A DNA stretch of 64,000 nucleotides from Ceratodon purpureus (lineage: Eukaryota > Streptophyta > Bryopsida > Pseudoditrichales > Ditrichaceae): NCBI GenBank assembly GCA_014871385.1, contig CM026427.1, positions 13,268,430 through 13,332,429 of the forward strand, read 5' to 3'. Positions 35,870 through 46,879 of the stretch are shown here, in pieces. Under the pieces are notes generated by a model. The model did no database searches. It had not been told where the DNA came from and saw only the letters and a list, made by a program, of their open reading frames with translations. The position numbers and the translations under genes were made by a program. Within the stretch, counting starts at the first letter, position 1. Each line of letters starts with the position of its first letter.

Positions 35870-38530
35870 TGGAAGTGTGTTATCCTGACACCTTCTTTAG
35901 TTTTGACTCGTTATTACAGAGCACAGCAAACGCGAGGGATATCTTGCGACAACGTACGATACTTTCACTTATCCAATACCAGAGTTCCTCTAGCGGACAT
36001 TTAACAAACCAGTTTTGTACATCATATCCCTTGTTCACTCCATTAGTGTAGAATGCATTTCTTAGTGCTTCGGTTGAAGCTCTCTACGGATGCACATTGT
36101 ACATTACTATCGGTTCATAGGTCGTCTTTTAAAGTTCAATTCGGCAGGTTCTGCCTTCCATTCTTTTGGTTTGTAACCATGATGCTAATTAGCAGGCTCT
36201 TCTAAAACATATCCGGCTTCACAAACGTTTAGCTGTGATTTTTGCATTTCTCTACTGCATTTCCTGGATGGGAGAACTGACCTACCTCATGGTCAAGATT
36301 GTCTGCCAGAGACTAATTGGAATGTCATTTCAAATGAATAGTCTTCTCTAGGACGCGAGAAGCATATTGACAAGGAATTTCATATGTCAAGTTTACTTCA
36401 AAGTATTTCACTCTTATTGTCATTCAGAGACATGTGATGGGTTGGATGGACGATTGAAAAAGGGAAAATGAACTCAAGATTCTGGCGCCCTGGCCGATCA
36501 ATGGATTTCCACATTGCCTTCGGAATCACTTGGAAAAGCACAATTGTATTGTTGCAACCCCTGATAGAAGCAATGACGCTAAGGCTGTGAATGTAGATGA
36601 TTAGGCACATCTGTGTCATCAATGGCGCTTGAAGTTCTACTTACACTTACAGGACAGTATTACAATACTCCAGTCAAGGGTCAAAAGTTGGATAAAGCAC
36701 TTTCGGAGTCTTCAAGAATTAAGAGTCTATCACTCGTTAAGACTCCGGAGTAACCGAACGGTTAATTGAGTGAAAGTCGGCATATTTGAAGTTTCCACTT
36801 TCATGTGAATTGTGTACTCCGTTTGAAAAACAATTCACCAAAATTAAGACAATGAGGACTCTATTGGGATTAGTCATTACAGAACAGTTCCATCGTACGA
36901 AATGTTTTAACTACATTGCTACTATTCCCGTAAGTTCATGATGGCCACGTTTACTATCTCATTTCACCCACACAAGAATAAGGTGAAGAAACCATGTGAC
37001 ATCGTACAAAGCTGTAGCCATTACGGAGGATAGTTAATAAGGATCCAATGCACACCCGCAATCCAAAAATTAGAATATAATACAAGGTTAACCAAAAGTA
37101 AAACAACACTTGTTCTGTGAGTATGCCAATTTGTTTTAAGTTAGGGCTTTTTTACACCCTAAAGATGCCCCAGTATGAAATTCTCAATGCTATGAATGGC
37201 TGTTGAGGAGGAGTTAGAAATTGGTTGTATACCGCATTTTTTTTAATTTGTTATATGAATTATGAGGGACGTGGAGTCTACTCTCGAAAGGGGGGAGTAG
37301 ATCTTTACTCTCATACCTTTGTCATGTGGACTCTGGCTTGGGGGTGGATCGAACAGACACTCAATTCACGTCGGTCTCCTCCGAAGACCGAAGTTTCTCT
37401 TTCTTTCTCTCTCTCTATGAGGGACATGGAAAGGATTAATGAGGTGACAAACCATTTAAAAAAAACATGGAAGTGCCTTGGCATATTGTTGACACAAATA
37501 AAAATAATTGCTATAAATATCTCAAAATAAAAATACGTTAGTTTTTTTGGCTGGTTATATTTGAATATGGAATAATTTGATAGTCTTGGCTTCAAATTTG
37601 TAAATAAAATTTCAACGAGAAATTTAATTTAAAAAGGTATGAAATTTAAATATATACATTGTATCCTATTAAAATAATATAGCTCTTCAAACTTCTAAAA
37701 TACATCTCAAAATGAATTTTCAAAATACATCGCAATGTACTTGGAATCACTATGATTGAATCTATCGGTGGAATTTTAATTTTTTGATTGTTTTTGGATA
37801 TTTGATTTTGAAATGATTGTAGCATGCAATTTGATGATTTTATTATAGTGGATGAATGGCTTGGCTCATTTCATGGGTTTTTTTAAACTTTGTATTACTT
37901 CCAAAGGCCCGACTTACAAAAATCTTACCTTCATTTTAAAGTGATACAACTTTACAAGACTTTTGAACAATTTGTTTCTTAGGACTATCTTTAAGTGATA
38001 AAACATCTTTAATTATATATTTATAGAAAAATCTTATGCTGATTTTTTTGTAGTTCTAGTACATGCAATTTTGCAATTACATACAATATACACCACAATA
38101 AAAGAATTGGAAGTTAAAAAGAAAAAAAAAACTTAAGTTTGTAAATCCTTTTCTTAAAGATAAACATGCAGTGAGTGGCTTTTTTTATGAAAGTTAATTT
38201 ACAAAACTTCACATAGATTATAAAATTTTGATGTTTCAAATCAGCAAATACGCCCTAATAACAAATCACCAAAGAAGAAAAAAGATTTGAAATTTCTATA
38301 GAGATACTTAAATACCTCACTAGGAAGGTTTGCATTAGGAGGGAAAAAAAAGATATAGAACACAATTTCTTCTACTTTTACTTCTACATTTGTCAATTCA
38401 TATGCAAGTTCAATCTTTTTACCACAACATGCTCCATGTCTGCGATCATGGTCACCTCCAAAAACCGTAAATATCCATAAAATGATCTGAATTGATCGAT
38501 TAATACGCCACACTATTTACAGACACTACA
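35870..38530. other. Intergenic DNA between copies B and C
   Basis: No gene is supported. Short frames on both strands lack domains; 37.5-38.5 kb is very AT-rich. Confidence 0.45.
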
Positions 38531-39351
38531 GTATGTCGACACTTGGTAGGTGAACGCATAAACAAACAAGTTGCCAGACTAATTCCAAATCGAAAGCCAC
38601 TTGAAGAGCTGCACTACGAAGGTCAATTGTGGCTGGACTTGATCATCGACAAACCCGGCGAAGTTACTCTACACCTAAATCTCCAAAGAGGGGATTCTGC
38701 AAGCAGCCCCGGACCCCATTTGAGGACGCAAGTGGCTCCGAAGTCCTGGTCAAGACCTACATGAAGACCTGGAGTATTGCACTAGCATGCCTGAAACACA
38801 GATGTGTGCATGAGGAAATGTTAAGGCAGCTGCTCTTCCAACTCATTACAAGTCACTGATGGCCTGCACAATCAAGTTGAACATGTGACACTCCAGATCA
38901 CGAAGTATCAACTAAGCACAACCATGGCCGAAATTTAAGCCCGCTCTTTGAGAAGATACGGTGTCAGCTGAAGGTGAGATTGGTCCCATGGCAGCACCCA
39001 TCACCACCCACTGGCTTCATTCTGTTTCACTTTGTTAGGCAAGATTCTGTACAAACAGCACACTAAAAAATGTTCCATTAATTTCAATAAGAGTCACCCG
39101 AAGGTAGATCAAGTGGAGAAATTGAAACCTTGATTAATCCAAGGACTTCAAATCAACATAATAATACTTTTATGCAGTTTCAAAATAAAACGTTCTCTTG
39201 TGTGATTCTGAATTAAATAAACCAGATTAACGAAGTTCCCAGTAGAGGTAGCCATTGTTGTAGGAGCAAGCACCCTACGAACACTCTTCGCAAGCCACTC
39301 TATTTCAGCTCCCAGGAACCACAGTAATTGCACCGAACTCCACAACCTCAT

Positions 39352-39530
39352 CCAGCCTACGACGTACACTACAAACGTGTCAAGCTACAGCTCCGTATTT
39401 CCGATACTGACCTAGCGCTGAATTTATCATCTCATGCACCACAATCCAGCCTACGAAGTACAATACAAACGTGTCGAGCTACTGATCGTATTAAGATACT
39501 TATCGGCATTGAATTATCATTCCATGCAAT
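39352..39530. repeat. Two tandem 94-bp repeats
   Basis: Two adjacent units starting CCAGCCTACGA (39352-39445 and 39446-39530) match through CAAACGTGTC(A/G)AGCTAC and GAATT(T)ATCAT. They lie about 0.7 kb upstream of the copy C gene. Confidence 0.75.
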
Positions 39531-40221
39531 TCCATAAATAACTCCTCCATTCCAACTATCAAAAGACAACCTCATGATAGGCAGCCCAGCAATTGGAACG
39601 GGCCCATCCGGTGGGGTCCAAACTCCGAAACCCAATTGCAGTGCAGTGGTGCACCTCCCTTGGTCTGCAAATGGGGCCCAAAGCCAACCCATCGTCATCA
39701 TCACGCACCAGAAGTAAATGCAGACTCCCAACCAACTTGCACCGAAGCCAGCCTCACCTCACCACCAAGTTGCGCCGAACCCGATGGCCACTGCAACGAC
39801 AGTACTAAGAAAAACATAGTTCCAAACCTGACACCATCCACCGAAGTCCTAGATACCAATCCTGTTGATGTATGCCTTTAGTAGATAACAATAGGTGAAG
39901 GTTTTGGGTGTTGGCTCCTATTATATTTGCATGGTTTGCTACAGTAACTTGGCAAGGTGATTGCAACTTGAGGCAACTTGATGAGGCTATGTAACGTTAA
40001 TAACTCCCTTGCATGCCAAGCAATCATTCCAACAAGACCCATCTTTGAGTTGAAGGTTGAGCCTGGGTTGAAGTCTGCTGTGGAGTGTTGTGGAGCAGTT
40101 GAGTGAAGTGGTGGTTTAAGTTTCGGGTGGAGTTGATCAGGTTGTGGAGAAGAGTAGGTGGTTGATGAAGAGAAGTTGCGTGGTGGCGTTTTAGGATTGT
40201 ATTGGGCTTTGGAGGTACAAA

Positions 40222-40455
40222 ATGGAGGTTTTGGTGGGAGGGTTTGAGTCGAAGACAAACGTTTCATTTTTGGTGATCAAGGCGTACATCTTGTCGTTGT
40301 TGTTTTTAGTTGTGGTGTTGTTTCTGGCTGTTGGCGACGCTTGGACTCAGTACGCGGAACTGTACTCGCTGTCAGATTCTTTCAAGTCGAACTACACTTA
40401 CCACTACCTCGACTTCAGCTCCAGTTTGAGCAATTTGGGGCCTTTGACGTTTTGA
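40222..40455 (+). CDS. GDAW-family small membrane or secreted protein, copy C
   Basis: This intronless gene encodes 77 residues. The start codon follows an A-rich context (CAAAATGGAG). After 17 N-terminal residues come VIKAY (18-22), a strongly hydrophobic segment of about 16 residues (ILSLLFLVVVLFLAV), then GDAWTQYAELY (38-48) and a longer tail with several Tyr, Ser and Asn (SNYTYHYLDF). It is closest to copy D in the KAYILSL and QYAE parts. The tail shares SNY with copy D. Topology would be N-inside with the tail outside by the positive-inside rule, or a cleaved signal peptide after GDA. Family unknown. Confidence 0.8.
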   Translation: MEVLVGGFESKTNVSFLVIKAYILSLLFLVVVLFLAVGDAWTQYAELYSLSDSFKSNYTYHYLDFSSSLSNLGPLTF

Positions 40456-40459
40456 GATT

Positions 40460-41750
40460 CTCTGTTATTTTGTAGTGTTGGTAGTTTAGGGAGGTGGTTC
40501 TCTGTTTTTTGGAACCCTAGGATAACTTCTCCTCTGTAGTTTTTTGGACTTCGCAAAATTTGGTGGCGATGGAGCCTCCCAGCTTTGAGGTGAAGTCGAA
40601 GCTTAGTCACTTTAGCCAGAGCCTCAGATCTTCTCCTTTTCTTCCCGACTTCATGACTTCGCTCATTGTGCCCTTCAGCTGCGGTCTCTTCAACTGCTCT
40701 GTTTCTGTGGATTGGTACATGATCACCTCCTTGCCGTCTACTTGCCCGAGGGGTGTGCAACGACGACAGGATTCTTTTCTTGGCTCTCTTCCAGAGGTTT
40801 GCTCGTTACAACCTCCGCCACCTTGAAGATGGTCTTTGGAAGGAAGCTCAAATGAGCCAGGCCTGGGGTTTAGTTGACATCACGAAGATTTCCAGGAAGA
40901 GCACGAAGTTGCATAAGTAGGGAAATTCTGAGTTGATGAAGAATCTTTAGGACCAATGAAGAATCCGGCGGGCTACTTGAAATCAGGGCACTCGGGCTTT
41001 CCATGCTTAGGCTTCCAAACAGGAACCCTATGCTTTTACGAAGATGCTCATCAGAGGTTGGCTTTATCTGCTCACAAAGACGATAGCAGGAGCACAACCT
41101 TGTTCCATCAAGCAGAATTGAGGCAGTGATCATGAACAGGGAGCAGCGTTGATTGCGATGACATGTTCTGAAATTCGATCACTTAGGGCCGATTTTCATA
41201 GCACATACTTTCATATCCAGAATTATTATGTCCTGGATCAGTAGGCTGAAATAGATTACATTCTTGTGTCAAAGAGTGCAGAGCTGATGAAAGCAATGAT
41301 TTACGAATCATTTTGGTACTCGCAGCAATGCGTAGATGGTAGATGACATTATTTTGGTCCTGTTTAACACATGTTCTCGATCTGAACAGTAATATATAAC
41401 ATTGGCATCTCTTGAAATCATTCACCATCCCAAGTGCACATGTAGTGTTGGAGAGGGTTGGGATCACCTTGTTGTGACGGTTGGTATTTCATTTCGTCTG
41501 TGTTCAAATATTTTTTTGGAAGCGGCCATGTTCTTTGAATCCTCTCTCTGAAGAGAGCAATTTGGGATCACTCTTCGAACATCATTACTAATGGTTGTTC
41601 CTGCTGATAACGTAAAGTTTGAATGCTACTTTCCCAATTCCGAGATTCAGCTGCAATCCTCTAAATAGTCCAAAAATTCATGTTTGCGGCCAGCTTTACA
41701 AATCTGATAAGCACGGAGACATGATTTTCTTGTCCTGTCCTTGCCAGGAC
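40460..41750. other. Intergenic DNA between copies C and D
   Basis: Frames at 40560-40826 (plus) and 40404-40760 (minus) overlap and have no recognised domain. No gene is supported. Confidence 0.4.
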
Positions 41751-41754
41751 GGGC

Positions 41755-42285
41755 ATGATTACTCCGAGGTCCTCACCAATAAATCAGTTCTGCACGAACC
41801 TCACCCTACTCGTATTCGGTCTTTATTGGAATTTCAAACAGTTGGGAGTGAAGGTGGGTGGGCTGAGATACACTCTCAGAATGTATCTGCAGGAGTACCA
41901 AATGCATCTCTCAATGTCACAGCATGTGAAGGACCTGCACCAGGTACTTGGAGAGACTGACACCATTAAAAGGCCCGTTCACACGATTTGCAGTGACTGT
42001 GTGACTGCAAACTCCTGCAATTATCGATTTCAAACTCCTCAATCTCAGCACTTGCAAGTTGCAACAACGCTGGCGGTGATGATACATGAAACGGCCGATT
42101 CAGTTTTCCAGCTTTTCGTGCAGGACTGTTCCCCACTCCGCCCCCAAATCCTCCACCGAAGTCCTTTACGGCGGAGCTACCGTGGCCCACTAAAAATAAC
42201 TAGAGTGACCACATCAAGAACATGGCTCCCACCAAATCAATCAACGATATTGGATATCACTTTGGACCATGTCCCTTGGAGGTAA
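41755..42285 (+). CDS. Unrecognised 176-residue open frame
   Basis: The longest frame in the window that is not explained by a known gene. It starts with ATG at 41755 and ends with TGG AGG TAA-type sequence at 42285. The composition is ordinary, rich in Thr, Ser, Gln and His, with no clear domain, signal or repeat, and it overlaps another frame of 113 codons. Lying between two members of the GDAW family on the same strand, it could be a real lineage-specific gene, an untranslated exon, or chance. Confidence 0.25.
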   Translation: MITPRSSPINQFCTNLTLLVFGLYWNFKQLGVKVGGLRYTLRMYLQEYQMHLSMSQHVKDLHQVLGETDTIKRPVHTICSDCVTANSCNYRFQTPQSQHLQVATTLAVMIHETADSVFQLFVQDCSPLRPQILHRSPLRRSYRGPLKITRVTTSRTWLPPNQSTILDITLDHVPWR

Positions 42286-42732
42286 ATTTTCAATCTGGAA
42301 ACCCTAGCAAACTGATAGGTCTTGATCTGTTGAACACACTGTAACAGCACCAATTGCAGTAACAATATTGAGCTTCTCGAATATTTGCCACAAGATTAGA
42401 TTCCCACTTGCCGGCCCCGCAACTCTAACCGCGAATTTCAAGTGTGGCAAGCAACTATATAGTGATTATTTTAAGCTCATGACAAGTGGGACGACTATTT
42501 GAAATTTGCTGAGGAACTGGCAACTAGGCAAACGTCATGGTGCTGCCATCACCAGAAGTGACCTGTCTACGAGATCATTCACCGGGAACAAATTTTCTTT
42601 CTTCGTTCAAATCAGCAATGCAGGAAGATCACTTCACTGCAACTACAGTACATCTGAATATTCAGCCCAAGTGACCATGGGAAGGAGACGGTCAAGGATA
42701 TGCTTCACGAATAAATCAAATTAAGTTTGCTT

Positions 42733-42766
42733 GGATACATCAGTTGCTAGGATACATCAGTTGCTA
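42733..42766. repeat. Tandem 17-bp duplication
   Basis: GGATACATCAGTTGCTA occurs twice in direct succession (42733-42749 and 42750-42766). Confidence 0.9.
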
Positions 42767-43615
42767 GATTGTGACTGCTGCTGTGAATGAGTTGAATGAC
42801 CAGATGCATCTGACTGGTTTTAAGGCACTTGTTATGTCACATGTCTTGATGAGCCATGCGTCGCACACAGCCAGGCTATGGTGCATCTCCCTTGGTCGCC
42901 CGACACAACTGTTGGAGGTGGGTGCAGAGTTGCAAGTTGGAATTCCAAGCCTCCTCCTGCACCCTTCTTCCACACTTTCTCCCTCACCTCCGCCTGTCCC
43001 TTCCCATTTTACGCAACCTACTTGCGCAGAGTATCTGCACATCGGAACTCCGATCCTGGACGACGCTGATCATCGGGGTGCTCTGTTGGAATTTTGGGTC
43101 GAGTGGCTGGTAGTCTTAGAGCGACGCTTTTCCAAGCGTGGTTGATTGATTTCAACCTCTCTTACATTGTGTGCTTGTGGAAGATTAGATTATTACACCG
43201 TAAACAACAGAGGAAGTTTAGTGGGTTATCAGCCAGAAAGTTGCAAAAGTGCACGGCGCATGCTTGCTGCGTTGCCAGTGGTTGCGCACTGCAGGTACCT
43301 GTACTACTGAAGTCGATTTTGCTTTAGCAAACTTGAGTGCTTTGTTTGAAGAGCGTATCGCTGTCTGTCGCGTCCGGCCTTCGCTCCGGCCTAGTCTCTT
43401 GAGCAAGCAGCGTATCAGTGGATGGACATAGGCAGAATTATGCTTGACACGGAGCTTCACCATCGGCGAGTCGTTGCGGAACAGTTTTTTGTTGCAGTTT
43501 GCTGCAGCTGGCAGCCGACCTGAGTTCACAAATTTTGTTGCGATCAAAGCCAGAATTGGTGCCTGTGCGTGCATGAGCAAAGATCTGGTGGACTAGAGCT
43601 GTGCAAATCTTTTCG

Positions 43616-43810
43616 ATGTCGAGGGCTGGTGTTGTCTGGCAATTAGAACCCAATATCGAGGTTCTGTCGGTCATGTTCAAGGCCTACATTCTGTCTCTCG
43701 TGCTCGTCATCTTAGTTCTGGTGTGGTCAGCCAGCGACGCCTGGATCCAGTACGCCGAGTTCTGTTACATGACCGGGAGTTATATCAGGTCCAACTACAG
43801 CAACTTCTGA
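43616..43810 (+). CDS. GDAW-family small membrane or secreted protein, copy D
   Basis: This intronless gene encodes 64 residues from the ATG at 43616 (context TTCGATGTCG). The frame is open a little further upstream, but without an ATG. Features in order: N-terminus of about 20 residues, FKAY (21-24), hydrophobic segment (ILSLVLVILVLVWSA), SDAWIQYAEFC (40-50), and a 14-residue tail YMTGSYIRSNYSNF. Gly of the GDAW block is Ser here, the only change in the core tetrapeptide among four copies. The QYAEFC sequence parallels QYAQFC of copy B, with Cys at the same spacing. The short tail with repeated S/N-Y would be a plausible secreted peptide if the hydrophobic segment is a signal peptide. Family unknown. 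Confidence 0.76.
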   Translation: MSRAGVVWQLEPNIEVLSVMFKAYILSLVLVILVLVWSASDAWIQYAEFCYMTGSYIRSNYSNF

Positions 43811-43819
43811 TTCTCCATT

Positions 43820-45235
43820 GTAAAGAGATCTTCATGATCATAGATATTAATACAATTTTGACTACTCTCCCTCTGGCTCTGTATTCTCCTCAGCGTCTTA
43901 TTTCCGTCTCTGTAGGTAGTTTAGGTTTGCAGTAATCTCCAGGGCTTGGAGCCTGGCCTTCACTTCGCTTTGACAAGATCGCTCTGAACGATCTTCTGTA
44001 ATTGATGTGAATAATTCCTTGTGACCTCCGTAGCTGTTCTTCACGATCCTCCAAGGCATTGGGTGTAGCTGGTATTCAGTTCTCCTTTCGTTGAACAGAG
44101 TGATCCCATTAATATCCAAGACTTCTTCATTCAGACGCTAGTCTTGTACTTAACAATTGGAGGGTTGCGATCTCAACATGCAGGACCCCGGTGGCAGAGT
44201 CCTCTCTGGAATCGAATCAGCTTTACGGCCGGAAGATACTATAATTTATTTCCTAATGAATATGCAATTCATGGAAACAGTGCGGCTTATTAGTTCTGCA
44301 ACCATATTCCACTTCAATACTGAGTAAAGTAGTTGGTGTTTACTTTGTGCAAAATGAAAACCTAAGCAGTAATCAGATTGACGATGTCAACCCTGCTCTC
44401 TAAATTTTTTGTGATATCTAAAGAACTGCAGGCAAGGAAGCAGAGGCCCTGCATGAATATTCTGTGAGCAGCAAGGTTCTTGGAATGACTGCAGAAGTGA
44501 AGGCGTTTGAAGATCTCTGATCCATGATTTGACAGCGTCACTAAGCTCCCGATGTTGAAGTCCTTTATTGGCTGTAATGTCTACTATGTACTGTGATTCT
44601 CCCATCATCAGATCATATCAATGAAAGTGTCTTTGACATCACAGATCAATAGGCAATTTCTTGAACATTAGTGTACTCCTTGGTAACTCCTTCCCGGCAC
44701 ACATTAACATCAACAGCATTGAGACTCTTCAATGATAACATGTTGATTTTAGATACACTAAAAATGATCTACAGAACCACTGTGTAAATTTTTTCGTCAT
44801 TCTTCCAAGCGTGCGTCTGTATCAATGCTACGAAAGACTTCTATTCGAGCAATGAGAGGATAAGAGACAAACGATACTGTATCCCCACTAAGTTCTCAAA
44901 GCATGCCTTACTTGTGTGGGACGTTTAGGCAAGCCAGAATCGCGTTCGGTAGCTGGGATTGCAAAAAAATCGATAGTCCAATGTTACAAGTTACATCTAT
45001 CATTTATGATATCAGATTGTGACAAGGATCAATGTTCGGAAGAAAACATGTTTTCATATTTGTTCAGTCCCTCGGCTTAAGGGGTGCATGGGAAGGTGAG
45101 TGTACAATAGGCAATCTCTTGAACATTGGAGACTTCCTCTTGTGAAGTAGATAAAATTCGACAAATCATCAAGACCTAAACCCGCAAAGAGGTAACGGGC
45201 ATCAATTACATGAAAAAGTAGAACCTGACCTAAGC
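43820..45235. other. Intergenic DNA downstream of copy D
   Basis: No gene is supported. Short minus-strand frames at 43898-44119 and 44387-44608 have no recognisable features. Confidence 0.45.
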
Positions 45236-45243
45236 TGTTATCT

Positions 45244-46600
45244 CTACCTTCTTCTTCCCCTGAAGGTCACACGGGTTGCCTTCTTCGCAGCTGAGGCAGA
45301 CATGCGTCCACCGCCCATTTCCTTAAACGGCATGCCCATCAATTCGAGTAGTTTCAGGCCTTCGGTGTCGTTCTTTGCTGTGGTGACGATGCAAATGTCC
45401 ATACCACGTTCCTTGTCAACGTTCTCAAACTTGATCTCAGGGAACACACTAATCTCGGGAAGACCCAGAGTGTAGTTGCCTCTCCCGTCGAAGCTGTAGG
45501 GGTTTACTCCTTGGAAATCCCGAGTACGTGGAAGTGCCAAGTTCAAAAGCCTATCCAAGAAAGAGTACATCATCTGCACAAATAATGGGCCCAATAATTA
45601 GGTCAAGAAATTCTTCCTAATCCACTGAAGACACAACTCCACGACTCTAAACTACACACCCAATTCTCGCAGCCAGCAAGAGTTGCATGGCAATAACAAT
45701 GCACCCCCTCATCCCACCTCTAAGAATGTGTGCAATTAATTATCAACAAAGAGCAGGTGCTGAATTGAGATTCAGCTCTCAAAATTACTCATTTCACCTT
45801 TCACTGAGTCACTCAAACCCTAGGCATGTTTAGAATACAGTGCCTAGGCATGTTTAGAATGCATTGTAAACATGCCTAGGCTCCTAAGAACTACATAGTT
45901 CGTCCTGGGTACAAAAGCATCCAATTCCTACAGACTGGACGCCCGAAGAGAGTCCCACAAGTGCACATACATTGCCTGGTTTGAGTTAGAAACATACATC
46001 ACCACGCAATGTGAGAGTAACTCCGACGGGCACGCCCTCCCTGAGCTTGAAACCAGCAATAGCCTTCTTCGAGCGAGTGACCACAGACTTCTGTCCAGTC
46101 ACCAGAGCAATGTCTCGGATTGTCCCTTCTAGGGCTTTCGCATTTTGAGACGCCTCCCCAACACCACAATTCACAATGATCTTCTTCACATGTGGAATCT
46201 GAAAAACCGGAAAACCAATGCCATGAGCTAACCTCACACCCTTAAACCCAAACCCATCCCATTCCCCCATCCCAATCCTCTCCACATCAACCAACGAAAA
46301 CGGACTCCATACCTCGAATTTGTTCCCATACTTGAACTCCTCCTGCATCGCAGGCACCACCTTCTCCTGGTAAATCCCGAGCAACCGCTGCACGGTCCTC
46401 TCCTCCGTCTGCTCCTCCTCCACAGCCGCTGCAGAAGCGGTCACCGCCCCCATCCGACACGCCAGCCTACGCACCCCCACAGGCGCAATGGCGACCCGGC
46501 TGCCCAGAAACGCCGAGGCGCTGCTGCTGGTGCTGCTAGTGCTGCAGGTGCTGGTGCCAGCCACCAAGGTGGAGGCGCACGCCATCGCTGAGCACGCCAT
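45244..46600 (-). CDS. Plastid ribosomal protein uL5 (RPL5), nuclear-encoded
   Basis: Three minus-strand exons, 46313-46600, 45998-46198 and 45244-45573, join in phase 0 at GT-AG introns and give 272 residues. I chose the start [12 protein letters not shown] because it opens a Ser/Ala/Thr-rich transit peptide of about 50 residues; the frame extends upstream without being needed. The body is bacterial-type L5: [92 protein letters not shown], and a [10 protein letters not shown] strand. The product would be imported into the plastid to bind 5S rRNA in the large subunit. The C-terminus carries a short basic extension ([13 protein letters not shown]). The second intron contains a perfect hairpin. 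Confidence 0.93.
45819..45880. repeat. Perfect 14-bp hairpin plus direct copy in the uL5 intron
   Basis: CCTAGGCATGTTTA occurs directly at 45819-45832 and 45843-45856, and inverted at 45867-45880, with a 10-nt loop between the last two. It lies inside intron 2 of the plastid uL5 gene. Confidence 0.85.
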
Positions 46601-46732
46601 GACGAAACCTGTGAAGCGAGAACGAGAAACCTGGACTGGTGATAAGTTTCGAATAGTCTCTGATAGTGAGTTGCAGCTGCAGCTGCAGCGGACTCCCTCG
46701 CCCTCCTCACTAGTGACTTGGGCAGTGCACTC

Positions 46733-46760
46733 ACGACTCACGACTCACGACTCACTAGTG
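46733..46760. repeat. Short (CACGACT)n repeat near the uL5 start
   Basis: Four tandem copies of a 7-bp unit ACTCACG lie about 135 bp upstream of the uL5 start codon, in the probable leader or promoter. Confidence 0.7.
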
Positions 46761-46879
46761 AGAGCTGTGGAGCGCCTCACAACGGAGCTGGCATCATGGA
46801 TAAGGGGCAGACAGTTCCGTCTCCGGCGTGGGCACTTTGGGAACTTAGGGGGTGTTCATGCTACCGGACATTTTTTCAT

